Assembly (NCBI GenBank): GCA_023362775.1
Contig: JALMGJ010000020.1
Coordinates: 9,759,501-9,823,500 of the forward strand
Reading direction: 5' to 3'
Length of the DNA stretch: 64,000 bases
Source: Charina bottae
Taxonomy: Eukaryota; Chordata; Lepidosauria; Squamata; Charinaidae
Positions 47,486 to 59,885 of this stretch are shown one piece after another. A program made the position numbers and the translations under genes. The notes below the pieces were generated by a model. It did not search any database, was not told the origin of the DNA, and saw only the letters and a list, made by a program, of their open reading frames with translations. Position 1 is the stretch's first letter; each line of letters opens with the position of its first letter.

Positions 47486-49804
47486 AAAAATGGTTAGTCG
47501 TAGTGGGTTTAAAATGCTGCGTTAAAAGTTTAAAGTTTTTATACTTCTTTTCTTTAAAATTTTTGTGGCACTCCAACTTGGTTACAACTATTTGTATTCC
47601 TATCCATATATGTTAGAGATTGAATTAAGTAGAGATACAATAAGAGCAGACCTCCTACCCTCAATTTCCAGCTCTGTGTTGGATGTGCATTTGCCACCTG
47701 ATCCCTCTGTGTTCTGGGGAATCTGGGGCAGCTTCCAGGACACGATCTGGGTCAGTTCTCACTAATAACCATGTAAGTGTGCATACAGAATACTGGTAGG
47801 GCTCATGAAATACAGTAGTTTTAGATACATTTATATGCACACAAATAACACAGAATGTCCTGCATGAAGAAAATGAATACATTGAGGAAAAGGCTAAATT
47901 AAAATTCTTCTCCCTGGACCAACAGTATGCAGTTTGGGGGTGGGGGGAGTTCTGTCTTCTGAATTCCTGCCTTCAGTTAGAAGTAGTGCAGCATAGATAC
48001 AAACATAGCATCTTTGTCTTCTAAACCTGGCTTATTAGAACTAGGTGGGTCCAAGACTGTGTGAACCAAGAAGCTACATGAGAAAGTACCTAAAATCTAT
48101 TACAGCCCTATATTTAAGTAATCTGAAGGTGATGGGAGTTAGTTTCTCACACCATCTGATGGGCCATCAGTTTTTGACCAAAGATTTAAGGCAAAGGTCT
48201 AAAGGCAGTAACGGCAGTAACGTTGCAATGCTGTACTGTACTCATGTATCAAAGAATAATTACCATCAAACAGGGCTGGGCTTTTTTCTGAGTAGACAGA
48301 TTAAACTCTAAAAGTATGTCTATTACCTTCATGGAAAGATGTTTGTGCTGAAACAATTAGAATTTTGGTGTCTGGGATGTCAGAGGAAGACAGAATCTTG
48401 AGTGCATAGAAGGGGAATTGCCAGATGCTTTATTGAAAGAAAAACGTTTGCCACTAACTCACTCTGCGCAGTCTTGGTGGCAGCTTTGGGAAAGAGTGAT
48501 CACCTAGCCAGCAGGCCCAAGACAAATGACGCCGTTCAGAAGATACCATGCATGTTTATGTAGTGAATTCAGAAAAAAGAATTCTGAGTGGGAGCTGGGT
48601 GATTAGAAAATGTAGTAGGATGGTATTATTTACTTGGCAGGTTAACTAACCTTATTAAATAAATAGACAATCAATCCAACATGTTCTTGCCAAAATCTAG
48701 CTATCACCATTGGTATGAATGTGGATCAACATTTATCAATAAAAGGCATGGGGAAATAAGTATCAGGAAGGTAAGAATTTCTCTGCTGGGTATAAATATA
48801 AGGATCATGTGTTCTTTGTTCTACATCTCAATTCACTGTTGCAAAACGAAAAAGAGTTTCATTTCCTCAGCCAATGTGGCATGCATGTACTGTAGAACGG
48901 TGCACTGATCTGCCAAATGGTTGAAGGGTTCGAATAAAAACAGTGTTGAAACAATAATTAATTAGCTGACTCTCTTTAGAATATTTGCTTTGGGAGAGCT
49001 ATAGTAAATTAAGAGCACATTTTTGAATGTCAAGAGCAGGAAGGAGGACAGGGGAAAACTAAGCATAAGAAAAAAAAGGGAGGGGGATAACCTTTGAAAA
49101 AGAGTGGCTGTGTTTATGCTTGCAAAGTTTACTGGACTTTCCTCAGCCAATGGCTTTTTGTTTCAGCCCAATTTTTCCTGATAAACAACTTCAAGCTGTT
49201 GCTGGTGTCTATTCCATTCCATTCCATCCAGAGCAATTTACTGCGTGCAAAATAAATTGATGAGACTGTGATGCCATTCAAGGCCTTTGTAGGCTGTTAC
49301 CAAATTGCTTATGCTAGCTCCCAAATGTGGCTGGTGCATCTTTGATGTCACGGAGAGTTTTCTGAGTCCTAGAGAATAAGTACATAAAAAGGAATGGAGT
49401 CTTATGGCATAAGAAAGGGATCCTATACAGATGAACTTCTGACCATCTATTGCAGAAGAGATAAGCATTGAAAATGAACTAACAACAAACGGTGCACGAT
49501 CGGTTGTAGCCTCCTTCGTGATCCAGTCGGGCCCTCTTTCTGAGGGAGGGAACACAGCATCAGACCAGACCATTGTTTTCTGTCCAGCAGCAGAAGGCTT
49601 TACCCCCACCCCCACCCCCAATCTGTTCTGAAGAATTGGAGAGAAGAACAAGAATCCAGTCTATGTCTGTGTGGTCATCTTTACATATTATTCCATTCTT
49701 TTTTTTAAAAAAAACAACAATACTGCAATCTGGCAACCCATATTAGTTGTGGTTTGCAACTTTCCCTTACAAGTAGGGCTTTCTGTGCAATGCTCCTAAA
49801 CTTG
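47486..49804. other. Unassigned DNA
   Basis: No gene or clear element. Confidence 0.4.
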
Positions 49805-49939
49805 CAGTGTTTCTCAACCTTAGCAACTTTAAGATGTGTGGACTTCAACTCTCAGAATTCCCCACCTAACATTGCTGGCTGGGGAATTCTGGGAGTTGAA
49901 GTCCACTCATCTTAAAGTTGCTAAGGTTGAGAAACACTG
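49805..49939. mobile_element. Short palindromic MITE, hAT-like ends
   Basis: CAGTGTTTCTCAACCTTAGC at the left is complemented by GCTAAGGTTGAGAAACACTG at the right. The arms extend ~55 bp through TGGACTTCAACTCTCAGAATTC. The CAG...CTG ends suit a hAT MITE, but no clean 8-bp target duplication was found. Confidence 0.8.
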
Positions 49940-51060
49940 TCTTAAAGTATACTGGTTTAAATACAACTACTTCTACAATGCACTTTTTAATATTTAACTT
50001 CCCCTCTGTAAGATCTTTGAATGAAGAATTATGAATACTGGTGGACTCTGTTCCATGTTTTGACAGTTTGCCTTAGTGGATTGTATCTTTTTGCTCATAT
50101 TGAAATCTATGTTTTATTTTTTTTACATCTCTAAAGTCCTTTCAAGTGATGTTGGATCTACCTCAATCTTCTCCCTGCTCGTGTGAGACATTGTAAGAAA
50201 GCGGGGAGAGAGTCAATTGAATGCTTACCTTAGAAAAGGCAACTCCATTGAGGTGCTAGGAGAGGAGAGAAAATACACTCCAAAGAGATTCCACCTTAAT
50301 TAACTCACTATAACTGAGACTGGAAAGACCTTACTGGAATCCGTGTTGTTCTTGTTACCTTAATCTTGCCAGCTATGTGGGGTCTAACAGCTCTCTTCTC
50401 CATTAATATCTGAGACAACATGTAAGGAGCATTTACATGTCTGGTCAATTCACTGAATGATTGTTTTTATAACAATTCATTGGGCCTCTATGCCAGCAAT
50501 GCATGCTGAAGATAAAAATTCCTTCTTTGACATAATTATTTAAATTGCCATGTGTGTTGGTGATTTCCATTGTTTAAACTGCTAGAGTGAAGATTGGTGG
50601 TATTTATTTTTTAAAGTATTTTTAATATATGCATGGCAGATTTTTTTAATTGCTTACCTTATAATAACGTAATGTTATAATGATTTGCCCATATAATAAC
50701 TAGGTGCCGAGTTATTTAGATCTTTTCCTCTTTTCTTCTTAGATTTTTACATGTTATGTATTTATTTACTATAACTTCTATGCCAGTTCAATGGCACCAA
50801 TTTTAAAGGGCTTACAAATTAGATAAACTGCAATAACAAAACAAAATCATACAACACAATATTGTTGTTGTTTTCAGGTTGGACAGCTATATAAATCAAT
50901 AATGATAATGATAATAAAGTATCAGTCAATTACCCAATGTCAGTCTCAGGAACACTCCACACATCAATATTGTTCTTCCTTTGCAATATCCATGTCTTCA
51001 CCAGCTTCCTGAACATGAAGGAGCAAATCGCAAGCTGTCCCAGCAGAGGAAGCCTAACCT
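49940..51060. other. Unassigned DNA
   Basis: 50.75-50.92 kb has degraded LINE-tail-like text (TTGGACAGCTATATAAATCA with ATAATG repeats). No gene. Confidence 0.4.
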
Positions 51061-51224
51061 CAGGGCTGCAACTGGGGGGGGGGGGGGGCAAGCAGGGCAT
51101 GTGCCGTGCTGGGGGGTGCGCCAAAATTACGCCCGGGGTGTGCCAAAATGACAAAATAACCCATGGGGGGGGGGCGCGGAATCCATGTTTGCCCCGGGTG
51201 ACACAGACCCTAGTTCCATCCCTG
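51061..51224 (+). mobile_element. hAT-like MITE with G-runs
   Basis: CAGGGCTGCAACTGGGG to TTCCATCCCTG, with flanks CCTAACCT / CCTAAGCC (6 of 8). A ~17-base G-run (about 51073-51089) and a second 10-base G-run (about 51164-51173) lie inside, with CGCC/GTGCC blocks. Confidence 0.65.
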
Positions 51225-51344
51225 CCTAAGCCTAACCCCATAGAGAATTCTTGTTTCTGAGCCCTCTCTTGCCAAAATTCTCATTAGGTGGGGCCTCTCA
51301 ACATACACTGTATTAGTGCATATGAGGTAAACAAATTCTGTTTG

Positions 51345-51467
51345 AAGTAGACAATCTCAAAGAGACCTGGTTCCAAGCTACATATATGGCTTTATAGGTG
51401 ATAATCAGCACCTTGCATTGTACCAGAGACAAACTAATAGCCAATATAGCTCCCATAGCATAGGTGT

Positions 51468-51515
<48 letters not shown>

Positions 51516-53245
51516 TCATTAAATTTGTATGCTGCCCGACTGTCAACGACTCTGGGCGGCTCACAACAATCAGACAAAGAAATTACAATAAAACATAAAA
51601 AAGAAAGGAAAAAAAGATGGCAAGTGCAATGAAGTGAAGGGTCTCATTCTCCCTCACCAAATATAATTATCTGGAGCCTCTCCCCTCCCTGACTTTATGT
51701 TTAAGAGAACTAGGAGGGGTCAAGTCTGAGGTGCTTTCTCAAATTACCTTCCTGCTTTGGACTCAGATTTCTCGTATCTGACCATTGTCTTTGTTGCAGC
51801 TCTTCTTCCTGTTCCTCAGGGTTATTCTCACAGCCCATTCTCTCAGCAGGCTTCCTGGGTCCCAATAGAGGGCATTGTTTGATCGAAGACCCGCAAAATG
51901 TACCGACTTTGCCTGATCTTACCAGATAGGCTAAAACCATGGGAGACAGGCAATCCCTCAAGTGTCACATGGGCATGTGAGGCATGCCCATCACTGCCTG
52001 CACTGCTGCATTCTGGACCAGCTGTAGCTTATAAGTGGGCTTCAAGGGCAGCTCTATGTATAACACATTGTAGTAATCCAACTGTGAGGTGACTATGGCA
52101 TGACTGACTATTTGAAGGATCTCCCAGTCAAGGAACAGGCACAACTAGCACACCAGATGAAGCTGTGCAAAGGCCCTCTTGGCTACAGCTGTCAACTGCT
52201 CTTTGAGCAGGAGCTATGAGTCCAATATGATTCCCAGATTGTGCACCAGTCTTGAATGGCAGAACGAAACCCCATCCAAGACTAAAAATGGGAAATCCCC
52301 AGTTCTGGGCCCCCCAAACCTCCACAGCTACTGAGGACTGAGCCTGAGTCTGTTCCTCCACATCTACACCTGTACAGTCTCCAGACATTGGAACAGGACA
52401 TTAATGACATCACTTGGCCAGACCAGGTTTGATAATGGACAACTAGGTATCATCTGCATATTGATGATACCAGAACCAAACCAATGGATATCCTCCCCCA
52501 AATCTGCATATTCATGTAGATGTTAAACAGGAGGGGAGAAAGCGTTGAGCCCTGAGGCACCCCACAAATTTATTTATTTATTTATTTATTTATATTTCTA
52601 ACTTATATCACAATTGAAGGCCTGAGGAGGCAACCTCTCTCCCCTGTCAAAACAGACTGGAACCAGCTGTTGAGAAAGGAGAACCACTGTAACAAGGTGC
52701 CCCCAACTCCCAAACCCTGCAGCCAGTCCAGAAGGATACTGTGATCAAAGCCACTGAGAGATCAAGGAGCACAAGGATGTGTACACACACACCCCATCCT
52801 TGCTCTGCCAAAGGTTGTTTGCACTGCCAAACAAGTACAACCAATGGCGTCGCCATACTGAATCCCAGCTTGAAACCTGACTGAAATGGATCCAGATAAT
52901 CAGCTTCCTCCAGGGTCCTCTGCAACTGCTGTCCGACTCCCTTCTCAATAACCTTTCCTAAAAAGTTTCAGACAGGATGATGACTGTCCACAATCATGGG
53001 GTCCAAAGACAGCTTCTTGGGGGGGGGGCACACCACCTCCTCCTTCAAGGCTGAAGGAACCACCTCCTCTATCAAAGAAGCTGACATAACTGCATGGGCC
53101 CAATTATAGGTCTCTTCCAAGGCAGGCTTGACAACCCAGAAGGGACCTGGATCTAATAAGCAGATGGCTAAATTCACATGTTTAATAACCCTGTCTATCT
53201 CATCAGGAGGCACAGACTCAGATTCAACCCAGTTGTTCTAAGATA
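51345..53245 (-). pseudogene. L2-clade LINE, reverse transcriptase region
   Basis: Minus strand from 53.2 kb: CLLDPGPFWVVKPALEE, ASLIEEVVPSALKEEVV, then across a shift NFLGKVIEKGV, QLQRTLEEADYLDPFQSGFK and LVLLDLSVAL. These are the L2 RT fingers and palm blocks (the family motif is DPFQSGFRPG ... LLDLSAAFDT). Further on come remnants of the YADDT region (52.45 kb) and thumb. Multiple stops and shifts; no usable ORF. A TTTA microsatellite at 52566-52592 and an AAT repeat with another LINE tail (51466-51600) interrupt it. No 3' end identified. Confidence 0.8.
51466..51600 (-). repeat. AAT microsatellite and L2/CR1-type tail
   Basis: About 16 units of AAT (51466-51515), followed by a minus-strand LINE tail (GTGAGCCGCCCAGAGTCG when read on minus). 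It is the 3' end of a short insertion into the L2 copy. The tyrosine-run frame here is simply the repeat. Confidence 0.8.
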
Positions 53246-54135
53246 CCATGTTGATTACTTACCAGAAGTCAGTAGTAAATATTCTGCTTGGGTGTACGCA
53301 TTTTGCATGCAAACACACTGAGTTTGTGTTACAAAAAGAACCATGGTAGGAGAACTCAGGGGATGTGGCTCTAATAGATTCACTAGGCTGGCTTGTTTAA
53401 ATGGATTTCATTGTATTACACAGATGATTTTTTCCTCTAACTATGTGATTATTCCAGGCTTTATCCTCTTGCTGTGATATGACCACTTTTGGCACCGTGC
53501 TTCACGGCATGGGATTAGTCTGCCGGCATTGTACAAAGTGACTTAGACATATTGTCTTTCTTATTAGCAAGTGGTATTGTAGATCATTTTACAGAGGCAA
53601 CAGCTGCAGCCATTATTCCTACAGTTATGTCATAATTTGGTATGTTAGATGCCGCTGGCAGCACAAATGATTTGACTTGCTTATCGATACGTTGAATTCT
53701 CCTAACCCTGAGGCTATTCATTCTCTTCAGCTAACACTCTCTTTGCCATAGCAATAAAAAAAGGTAAAAGGCTGGCCTGGAGGATTAATGAAGAGAAATT
53801 TGATAATTCAAAAAGTAAATAAGGTTATATACAATGCTAGTCCTCCATTCACATGATTGCTAATAATTATTTAGTCTACAATCCTAACGCATTCTTATCT
53901 GTACTTTTGCAAAATGTACATGTGCACATGGAGATCCTGGGCAGACTACTGAAATGTGTGATGTGTAATCCTGAAACTTTAGTTGGTTTGGGGCTTCAAG
54001 ATTGGTGTCCAGAGCTGGGGGACTTAATCTTATGAATTCAGTGCATTACCAATTAAATAGGGTTTGGCCCAATTCACTGTTGGTTATATGGTTAGTTTAT
54101 TGTACCTTTTATTCTGTCTTTCTGAGCAACCCAAA
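53246..54135. other. Unassigned DNA, part possibly conserved
   Basis: 53500-53760 lacks repeat signatures and has compact motif-rich text (CAGCTGCAGCCATTATTCC, GCCGCTGGCAGCACAAATG). It is a candidate conserved noncoding element by appearance only. Confidence 0.35.
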
Positions 54136-54212
54136 GATATAAGATGGGCAGCCATATACAGTAAGTCTTTTAAAATAAACAAACAAACAAGCAAACAAAC
54201 AAACAAATAAAT
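54136..54212 (+). repeat. L2/CR1-type LINE tail with AAAC repeats
   Basis: AAGATGGGCAGCCATATACAG, then AAACAAACAAACAAGC repeats. Confidence 0.6.
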
Positions 54213-55679
54213 AGCTGAGTGTTTCTGGTCTCCTCCCACATTGACCAGTGCTGTTAGCAAAACTGTTTCAAGAAGCTTAAAAAAATGTAGGCTTCCCTTA
54301 CAAAACAGAAATATTGCCCACCGAGAAGCATAGAATAGAACATAAACCTGGAAAGAAATGAGGTAATAATAAGGGATGCAAACAAGGATTTATGAGCATA
54401 TCACTCATGATATTAAGATAAAATCTTTTTTAAAAAATATCTTGAAATATAGAAGAAGCAAGAAACGAGTTAGGGATGCTCTTGCATTGTTGGCTGAAGT
54501 CCTAAAGGAAAATAAGGGGATTGCACTAAGCTTGAATGAATCCTTAGCATTTGTCAATCCAGGTACAGTGCATAAGATATAGAGCAGATACTCATGCAAG
54601 AACCTGGATTTCAAAAAGGAAGGCCAAAAAATTAAGGCAAATAATCTTGTCCCCCATGGGGCTCTTGTAAACAATGATATATGAAACCTGCTCACCTTCT
54701 ATTGTGCAGTTAGTAGGACTAAAAAAAAAGTTCTGTCTCAGAACAAAGCAACACAACGTTATGTTGGAATATGTTCTGACTGAATAAAACTTGAGCTCTA
54801 TCATGTGTTCTGTCCTAGCAACAAATGGGAACTTGAAACTAGCCCTTAGCTCCCTTAATTTTTGTCCTAGGTTCATGACTATAATGATTTGGAGTCTATG
54901 GCCCATACTACCTGCTACTCAACATACAAGTTTTTAATTTTTTTTAAAGCAATAGCAAATAAGAGAAGCAGTGGTTGTATATGCTTTCTGCAGCCTTCCT
55001 CAGCCAACAGCCAAAGAAAAGATACAGTACCAGCAAACATACTGCAGCAATGTGTTCCGTTTAACAGGGCCTACCTGAACAATGTAAGAACAGCAAAAAT
55101 TCACAGGCTGTTGGCTTAGCTTCCTAATACATATTCACAATGCATCCTTTTTACATTTGGCTGCCTGCCTACAAAGCTCAATAAACAAACAAAGCAAGTA
55201 GTTTTTGCATTTGTCAGTCTGAAAGATCAACAGCATAGCAACCCTACCAGTAATGCACATACGCAGTGCACACTTTTGCATTGGGCAACTTATCAAAAAA
55301 AAAAAAAAAGAACAGTATAGTACAGAGAAAACATAAAAGGACAATAACAATATTCTTTCCCCATAGGGCAGGCAATATTTGACTCACTAATGAATCTCAT
55401 TTTCCAAATCTTTCTGTGATTTCCAACTTGGGTCTGAAGTTGGAGCAATAGTCCACATTATTCTCAATCTCATGTGCTTAACTGACTCACACTCACCCCA
55501 TTTCCCTCCTCTTTGCATTTAGCTCTGGCCGATGTTAGTAGGGATGGAAACTGCCAGTGGTTTTATTTGTTAATTTATTCTCTGAGTCTCCATGATTTAG
55601 AGAAATGTTTGTTTTTGAAAGCCCATCAAGTGATATCAGAGCATTCAGAACAAGTGGAATGAAATTACTCTTTCTCTCC
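54213..55679. other. Unassigned DNA
   Basis: No gene or clear element. An A-run of 14 lies at 55296-55309. Confidence 0.4.
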
Positions 55680-56995
55680 TGAGCTCAGGATAAAACCCTG
55701 GAAGACAGGGTCATTCCAACCTTGGAACACTTCAAACTCTGTACAAATGATGAACATGTGATTGCAAAAATGTATAAGCTTCTGTTAAGATTTGAAACTG
55801 AAGATGAACAAGTAAAGCAGAGCTTTCCAAACTGTGTGTCGGGACACGTTAGTGTGTCAGTTGCAGTGTCTGACTGTGTCGCGGCTGCTGCTGCTGCCTC
55901 CTGGCTTCCACGCAGGTTCTTGTGCCTGCCTTGTGCCTTGCTGCCTCCAAACCTGTCCTGCCAGGATTCCGCGCAGGTCCTAGTGCCTGCCTTGTGCCCT
56001 GCTGTGTGTGGCGAAATGATGCCCTGCTGTAAGAGTGTGTCGCAAAATGATGCATGTCTAAAAAGTGTGTCACCAACATGAAAAGTTTGGAAAGCTCTGA
56101 AGTAAAGGATTGCATGATAAAATGGCTATGGATTTTAGTTATAATATACAAATGGATAAATGGGAAAGAATCTGAGTAAATGGATTGAAATTCACATTGT
56201 GTTATACTTTAAGAGAGAACTTTTATTAAATGATGTACTGTTGGTATATGACACCAGAGAAACTATTAAAGAAGTGTAAAGGTACTTCAATGTTGGAAAT
56301 GTGAAGAGCATGAAGGGACATTTTACTATGCATGGTGGACTTGTGGAAAAGCAAAAAACATTTTGGTTACAAATACATACAGTGATACAAAGATTTTTAA
56401 AGACTAATCTTGAGAAAAAACCAGAACTCTTTTTATTGGGACTTACGGACAGTCAATTAGAAAAAACTCATGAAGGCCTGATTTTATATATGGTAACTGC
56501 AGCAAGATTGTTATATGCACAACGATGGAGAAGTACTGAAATTCCCACAATGGAGGAATGGAGTGTGAAGATGTCAGAATTGTCAGAAATTGTGAAACTG
56601 ACAGGTTTGGTCAAGGACAAAATGTTAAGTACTTTTCTAAAAGACTGGAAACCCTTTATGGAATTTTTGCTGAAAACTGAGAAAAGTGAAGTGATGATTT
56701 GTGGATTTTATGACTGAAAAAGAATTAAATATGGGGCTGAAGGGATTTTTGTAATACTAAGGAGGGAGGTTGGGTAATGAAATTGTTAATTTCTGTTACA
56801 AAGAAGGTCTGACATCACTCATTTTTGTTTCTTTAGTTAATTTTCTTTTTCTCTTTTTTTCTTGTTCTTCACACTTGTTCTTTACCTTCTTTACCTTCTT
56901 TATCTTCTTTTCTTCTTTTTTTACTTTTTCTTTTAGATTTGTCTTTTATTGTTTAAAAAGTTCTCATAAAAGTTATATATATTAAAGAAAAAAAC
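55680..56995 (+). pseudogene. L1-type LINE, ORF2 C-terminus and 3' UTR
   Basis: KTLEDRVIPTLEHF, MYKLLLRFETEDEQVK (before the hAT insert) and, after it, KWERI, FTLCYTLREN, HEGTFY, ARLLYAQRWRSTEIPTMEEW and GFYD then TGA at 56717. This is the C-terminal region of vertebrate L1 ORF2, with a Cys/His-like WTCGK remnant. It has frameshifts before 56.3 kb. The UTR ends in a T-rich tract and ATTAAAG with an A-run. A hAT MITE at 55818-56099 splits the frame. Confidence 0.85.
55818..56099 (+). mobile_element. hAT MITE (TTTCCAAACT family) inside L1
   Basis: 282 bp, CAGAGCTTTCCAAACT / AGTTTGGAAAGCTCTG, with a perfect 8-bp TSD AAGTAAAG at 55810-55817 and 56100-56107. It holds about one set of the GCAGGTCCTAGTGCCTGCC repeats that are multiplied in the 10.1-kb dimer. 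Confidence 0.92.
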
Positions 56996-57000
56996 TGAAC

Positions 57001-57128
57001 GTTTTGCACTACTCTAACATGAATTTGAGTAAACTCCAGGAGGCAGTGGAGGACAGGAAGGCCTGGCGTGCTATGGTCCATGGGGTCACAAAGAGTCGGA
57101 CACGACTTAACGACTGAACAACAAAAAA
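57001..57128 (+). mobile_element. BovB (RTE) LINE 3' end
   Basis: GGAGGCAGTGGAGGACAGG, CCATGGGGTCACAAAGAGTC and GGACACGACTTAACGACTG then ACAACAAAA are the typical 3' end of BovB. Only ~120 bp remain. BovB is widespread in squamates, and its tail is the model for the Sauria SINE tail. Confidence 0.9.
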
Positions 57129-57592
57129 CATTAGACTCTAGTTTTAGTAGTCTTATGGGGGAGGGGGCTCTTCCTTTTACATAGTAATATACATTGTGGC
57201 CTTTGGAGTGTATCTCCTAGTTGGTGGGATGCAGGTAACAGTATGATGGCTTGCAAGGTAATCTCTAGATTAGAGATTCCATACTCATAGAATAGCATGA
57301 GTATGCATGGGATAAAACTGGCCTTTGGCATTTATGGCATTCTGACCAAATTGTGTCAAAATAGATTGATTGTAATGGTATGTGGGAAAGACCTTGGGAG
57401 ACAGGGCAAAGAGATGCTGCCTAGGGAATGGTCAGATAAGAGACAGCATAGCCCGCAGCAGGAATGTGGGCAGAGCAAGAGGCTCAGAAGGGACCCTTCC
57501 TAGCTTCTTGGACTGTAAAGGAGGTGGAGGGAGATTTGCACTTTCAGACTTGCAAGACTCTGTTAATGGAGCCTTACAATAAAGTAGAATTA

Positions 57593-58018
57593 ATCGAAGA
57601 GAATATTTGTAGCTCAGGGTTGAACTGTGGAGTCTTAAACCAAGCCAAATCCAAAAATGCTATAGAATTCCTGGAAGCTTGGCACTCAGACAAAGCAGCC
57701 ATCAACAGACACATAGAGGTAAACAACATTTACATACCATTCATAAGAGACAACAGAAAAGCCAGAAGACCAGAACACCTCCTTGCCAGCAATCATCACC
57801 CAGATATGCAAAGATTAACACCAAGATTAGCACCAGAGGAACAATCAAACAGCACAGTATACCCTAATCAAGGAACTATTAACTCAGTCAATCAACCAAG
57901 CAGCAAACAACAACCCAATCAAGGAACTACCATGGAGAGTACAACACCCCCACCAACACAGGCAGGACAAGCCAGGGTATATAAACAGAGAGCAAGTCCC
58001 ACTCCCTTTTCACACTGA
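57593..58018 (+). pseudogene. PLE protein, C-terminal end
   Basis: An open frame in phase with the PLE C-terminus shows KNAIEFLEAWHSDKAAINRH followed by a low-complexity Gln/Asn/Pro-rich tail ending SPTPFSH. Family knowledge: the PLE product joins a telomerase-like RT to a GIY-YIG endonuclease. Only the piece past the endonuclease is here. The tail overlaps the region with the TATA-like box and probably reads into noncoding sequence. Confidence 0.65.
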
Positions 58019-58088
58019 AGATGTTGCCTAGCCTGGCAATGAAACTTCTGCAAGAAAACAACAAGGCTCAGAGAGCACCAAGGACTCC
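57593..58088 (+). mobile_element. Penelope-like element 3' region, family a
   Basis: A perfect 12-bp TSD, AAAGTAGAATTA, lies at 57581-57592 and 58089-58100. The 5' half is the end of the PLE protein frame (KSNAIEFLEAWHSD-like, then INRHI), the part that follows the GIY-YIG endonuclease. After it come a TATATAAACAGAG box (57979) and a hammerhead-like core, CTGAAGA (58015-58021), TTGCC/GGCAA stem, GAAA (58041-58044). The expected CGTC after GAAA is CTTC here, so the cleavage site is damaged. Confidence 0.85.
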
Positions 58089-59290
58089 AAAGTAGAATTA
58101 GTTCATCTGGTCGTGTTTCCTGTCTGGTCTACCTGGGAAGGCTGACACTGATATTGTCCCTACATCGCATTCCATTGACAGGGAATGCTGCATGTGTCAC
58201 AGGAACAACTAAGGCTGGCAGCCTAGTCTACACTTGTATATTACTAAAATGTGTTACTGACACCCTCAGTTGACTAAAGTCATGTGGGTGGTGATCATAA
58301 TCTATGACTATGGCCTACAGAATATTGTGATTTGGAATGCAAGAGACATAAATAGTAAAGAAGATGAATTAATGAAATTGAAAAATGAATACAGTATGTA
58401 GTGTTTCTATGAAACTAAGAGAAAGAAGAAGAATTTAATAGATCTGAAAAAAGGGTGATCTGATCTTATGGGGACTGGAATACATGGAGAGAAGTGAAGG
58501 TATCGGTTTAATTATGAATGAAAGTGCTAAAATATCTGTCAGAAAATATAATTTGTGTGAATGGTTGTAAATGTAGGACAAACCATCTTTTGATAGTGTC
58601 AAGGGAGGAGATCTTTGGAAATATGCTCATGGAAGAGAATGAAAAACTGAAAAAAAATGAAAGTGAAAAGAGAATGACTGTAAGAAAAGGAAGTTTGAGT
58701 CCTATATGAAAAAGTATTAGACGACAGATTGGTCTCTCAATAATACAAATGGAAATGAACATAAAGAAAAAGGATCTGGATGTTGCCTGAAATAAATTGT
58801 ATGAGCAATTATGTTAATAGGAAGTATGAAAAATGATGTTTGGTGGAATGATGATGTGAAAGAGGCTGTGGATGAGAAAAATGCATATAAATGGATGTGG
58901 GAAAGAGACTATATAATATATGTAGAGAGAGAAATATATATTTGCAAAGAAGTTAGTTAAAAAGAGAAAGGAATGGTTAAAAATTTAAAAAGGCAAGAAA
59001 ATGCAGGACAATTTTGATGAAAATAAAAGATGTTCTAGAAGTGTGTAAAAAAGAGTGAATAAAATAAAAAAGAAAAGTGATGAAATGATTTCAAATGAAT
59101 GGGAATGCTAAGGATATTCTGAAGACTGGAACTAAAATAAGTAGTATAAAACTTAGTGCTCAAGAAAAAAAATCATGAACAGGAAGTCATAAATCCTGTG
59201 AAAAAAAATTGAAAAATGGTAAGGCTGCTCTTTTAGATGGTGTAACTGTAGGAATCTTAAAATATGGATGTGGCTTATATATGGAGTAAG

Positions 59291-59539
59291 TGTCAGGGAG
59301 ATAACTGGTGAAGAAGGAGGGGGCTCCCTCCAGGGGGATAAACGCATGCGCAGTACTGAATCGCTTTGCTTTCATCATAAGAGGCTGAGGGTGGCACCAC
59401 CCTGATTTCTTGGGCCCTTTCTCTGAGCATTACTAGTTCATTTTAGTTTAGCTGGATTCTGTCTAGCAGAGTAGAACAATAAAACACTAGAGCCTGTACA
59501 CCTAGTTTCAGCGTGTTTCCTTCACTCGAAGTCAGGACA
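59291..59539 (+). mobile_element. Solo LTR, family 2
   Basis: TGTCAGGGAGATAACTGG to GAAGTCAGGACA, 249 bp, with a perfect 5-bp TSD GTAAG at 59286-59290 and 59540-59544. An AATAAA signal is near the 3' side (GAACAATAAAACAC). Unrelated to LTR family 1 by eye. It interrupts the second LINE. Confidence 0.88.
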
Positions 59540-59885
59540 GTAAGACCTGTATGTGCGAAAATTGCATCTGTGCTTAACGACAGGAAGAATGCTATTATTT
59601 TTCTTCTATTCAAGGGGATGAGTAGCCAGAGTGAATTCAAAAATGACAGGGGGATTTGTTTGCTAAGTGTGCCTGGGAAAGTGTTTGGCAGAACTCTGAT
59701 TGAAAGGACACAAAAGCGACAGTAAACAAAAGTTGGGGAATGCACTGCAGATTTATGCCAGGTAGGGCATGTGTGCAGACCAGATTTTTTTCTCTTTAGC
59801 AGGGCATGGAAAAAGTATGAATATGAACAAGAACATTTGTTGTATGTCTATTGATTTAGAAAAAGTATATGATAAAGTGAATAGG

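Larger units (their letters stand above)
57371..58147 (+). mobile_element. Solo LTR, family 1, split by a PLE
   Basis: TGTAATGG at 57371 through ACAATAAAGTAG to GGCTGACA at 58147, same family as 5.1, 41.7 and 61.7 kb and in sense orientation. Flanks TTGAT / CTGAT (4 of 5). A PLE at 57593-58088 landed just after the polyadenylation signal. Confidence 0.85.

Noticed and set aside
51466..51515. Poly-tyrosine peptide
   Set aside because: It is the translation of an AAT microsatellite.
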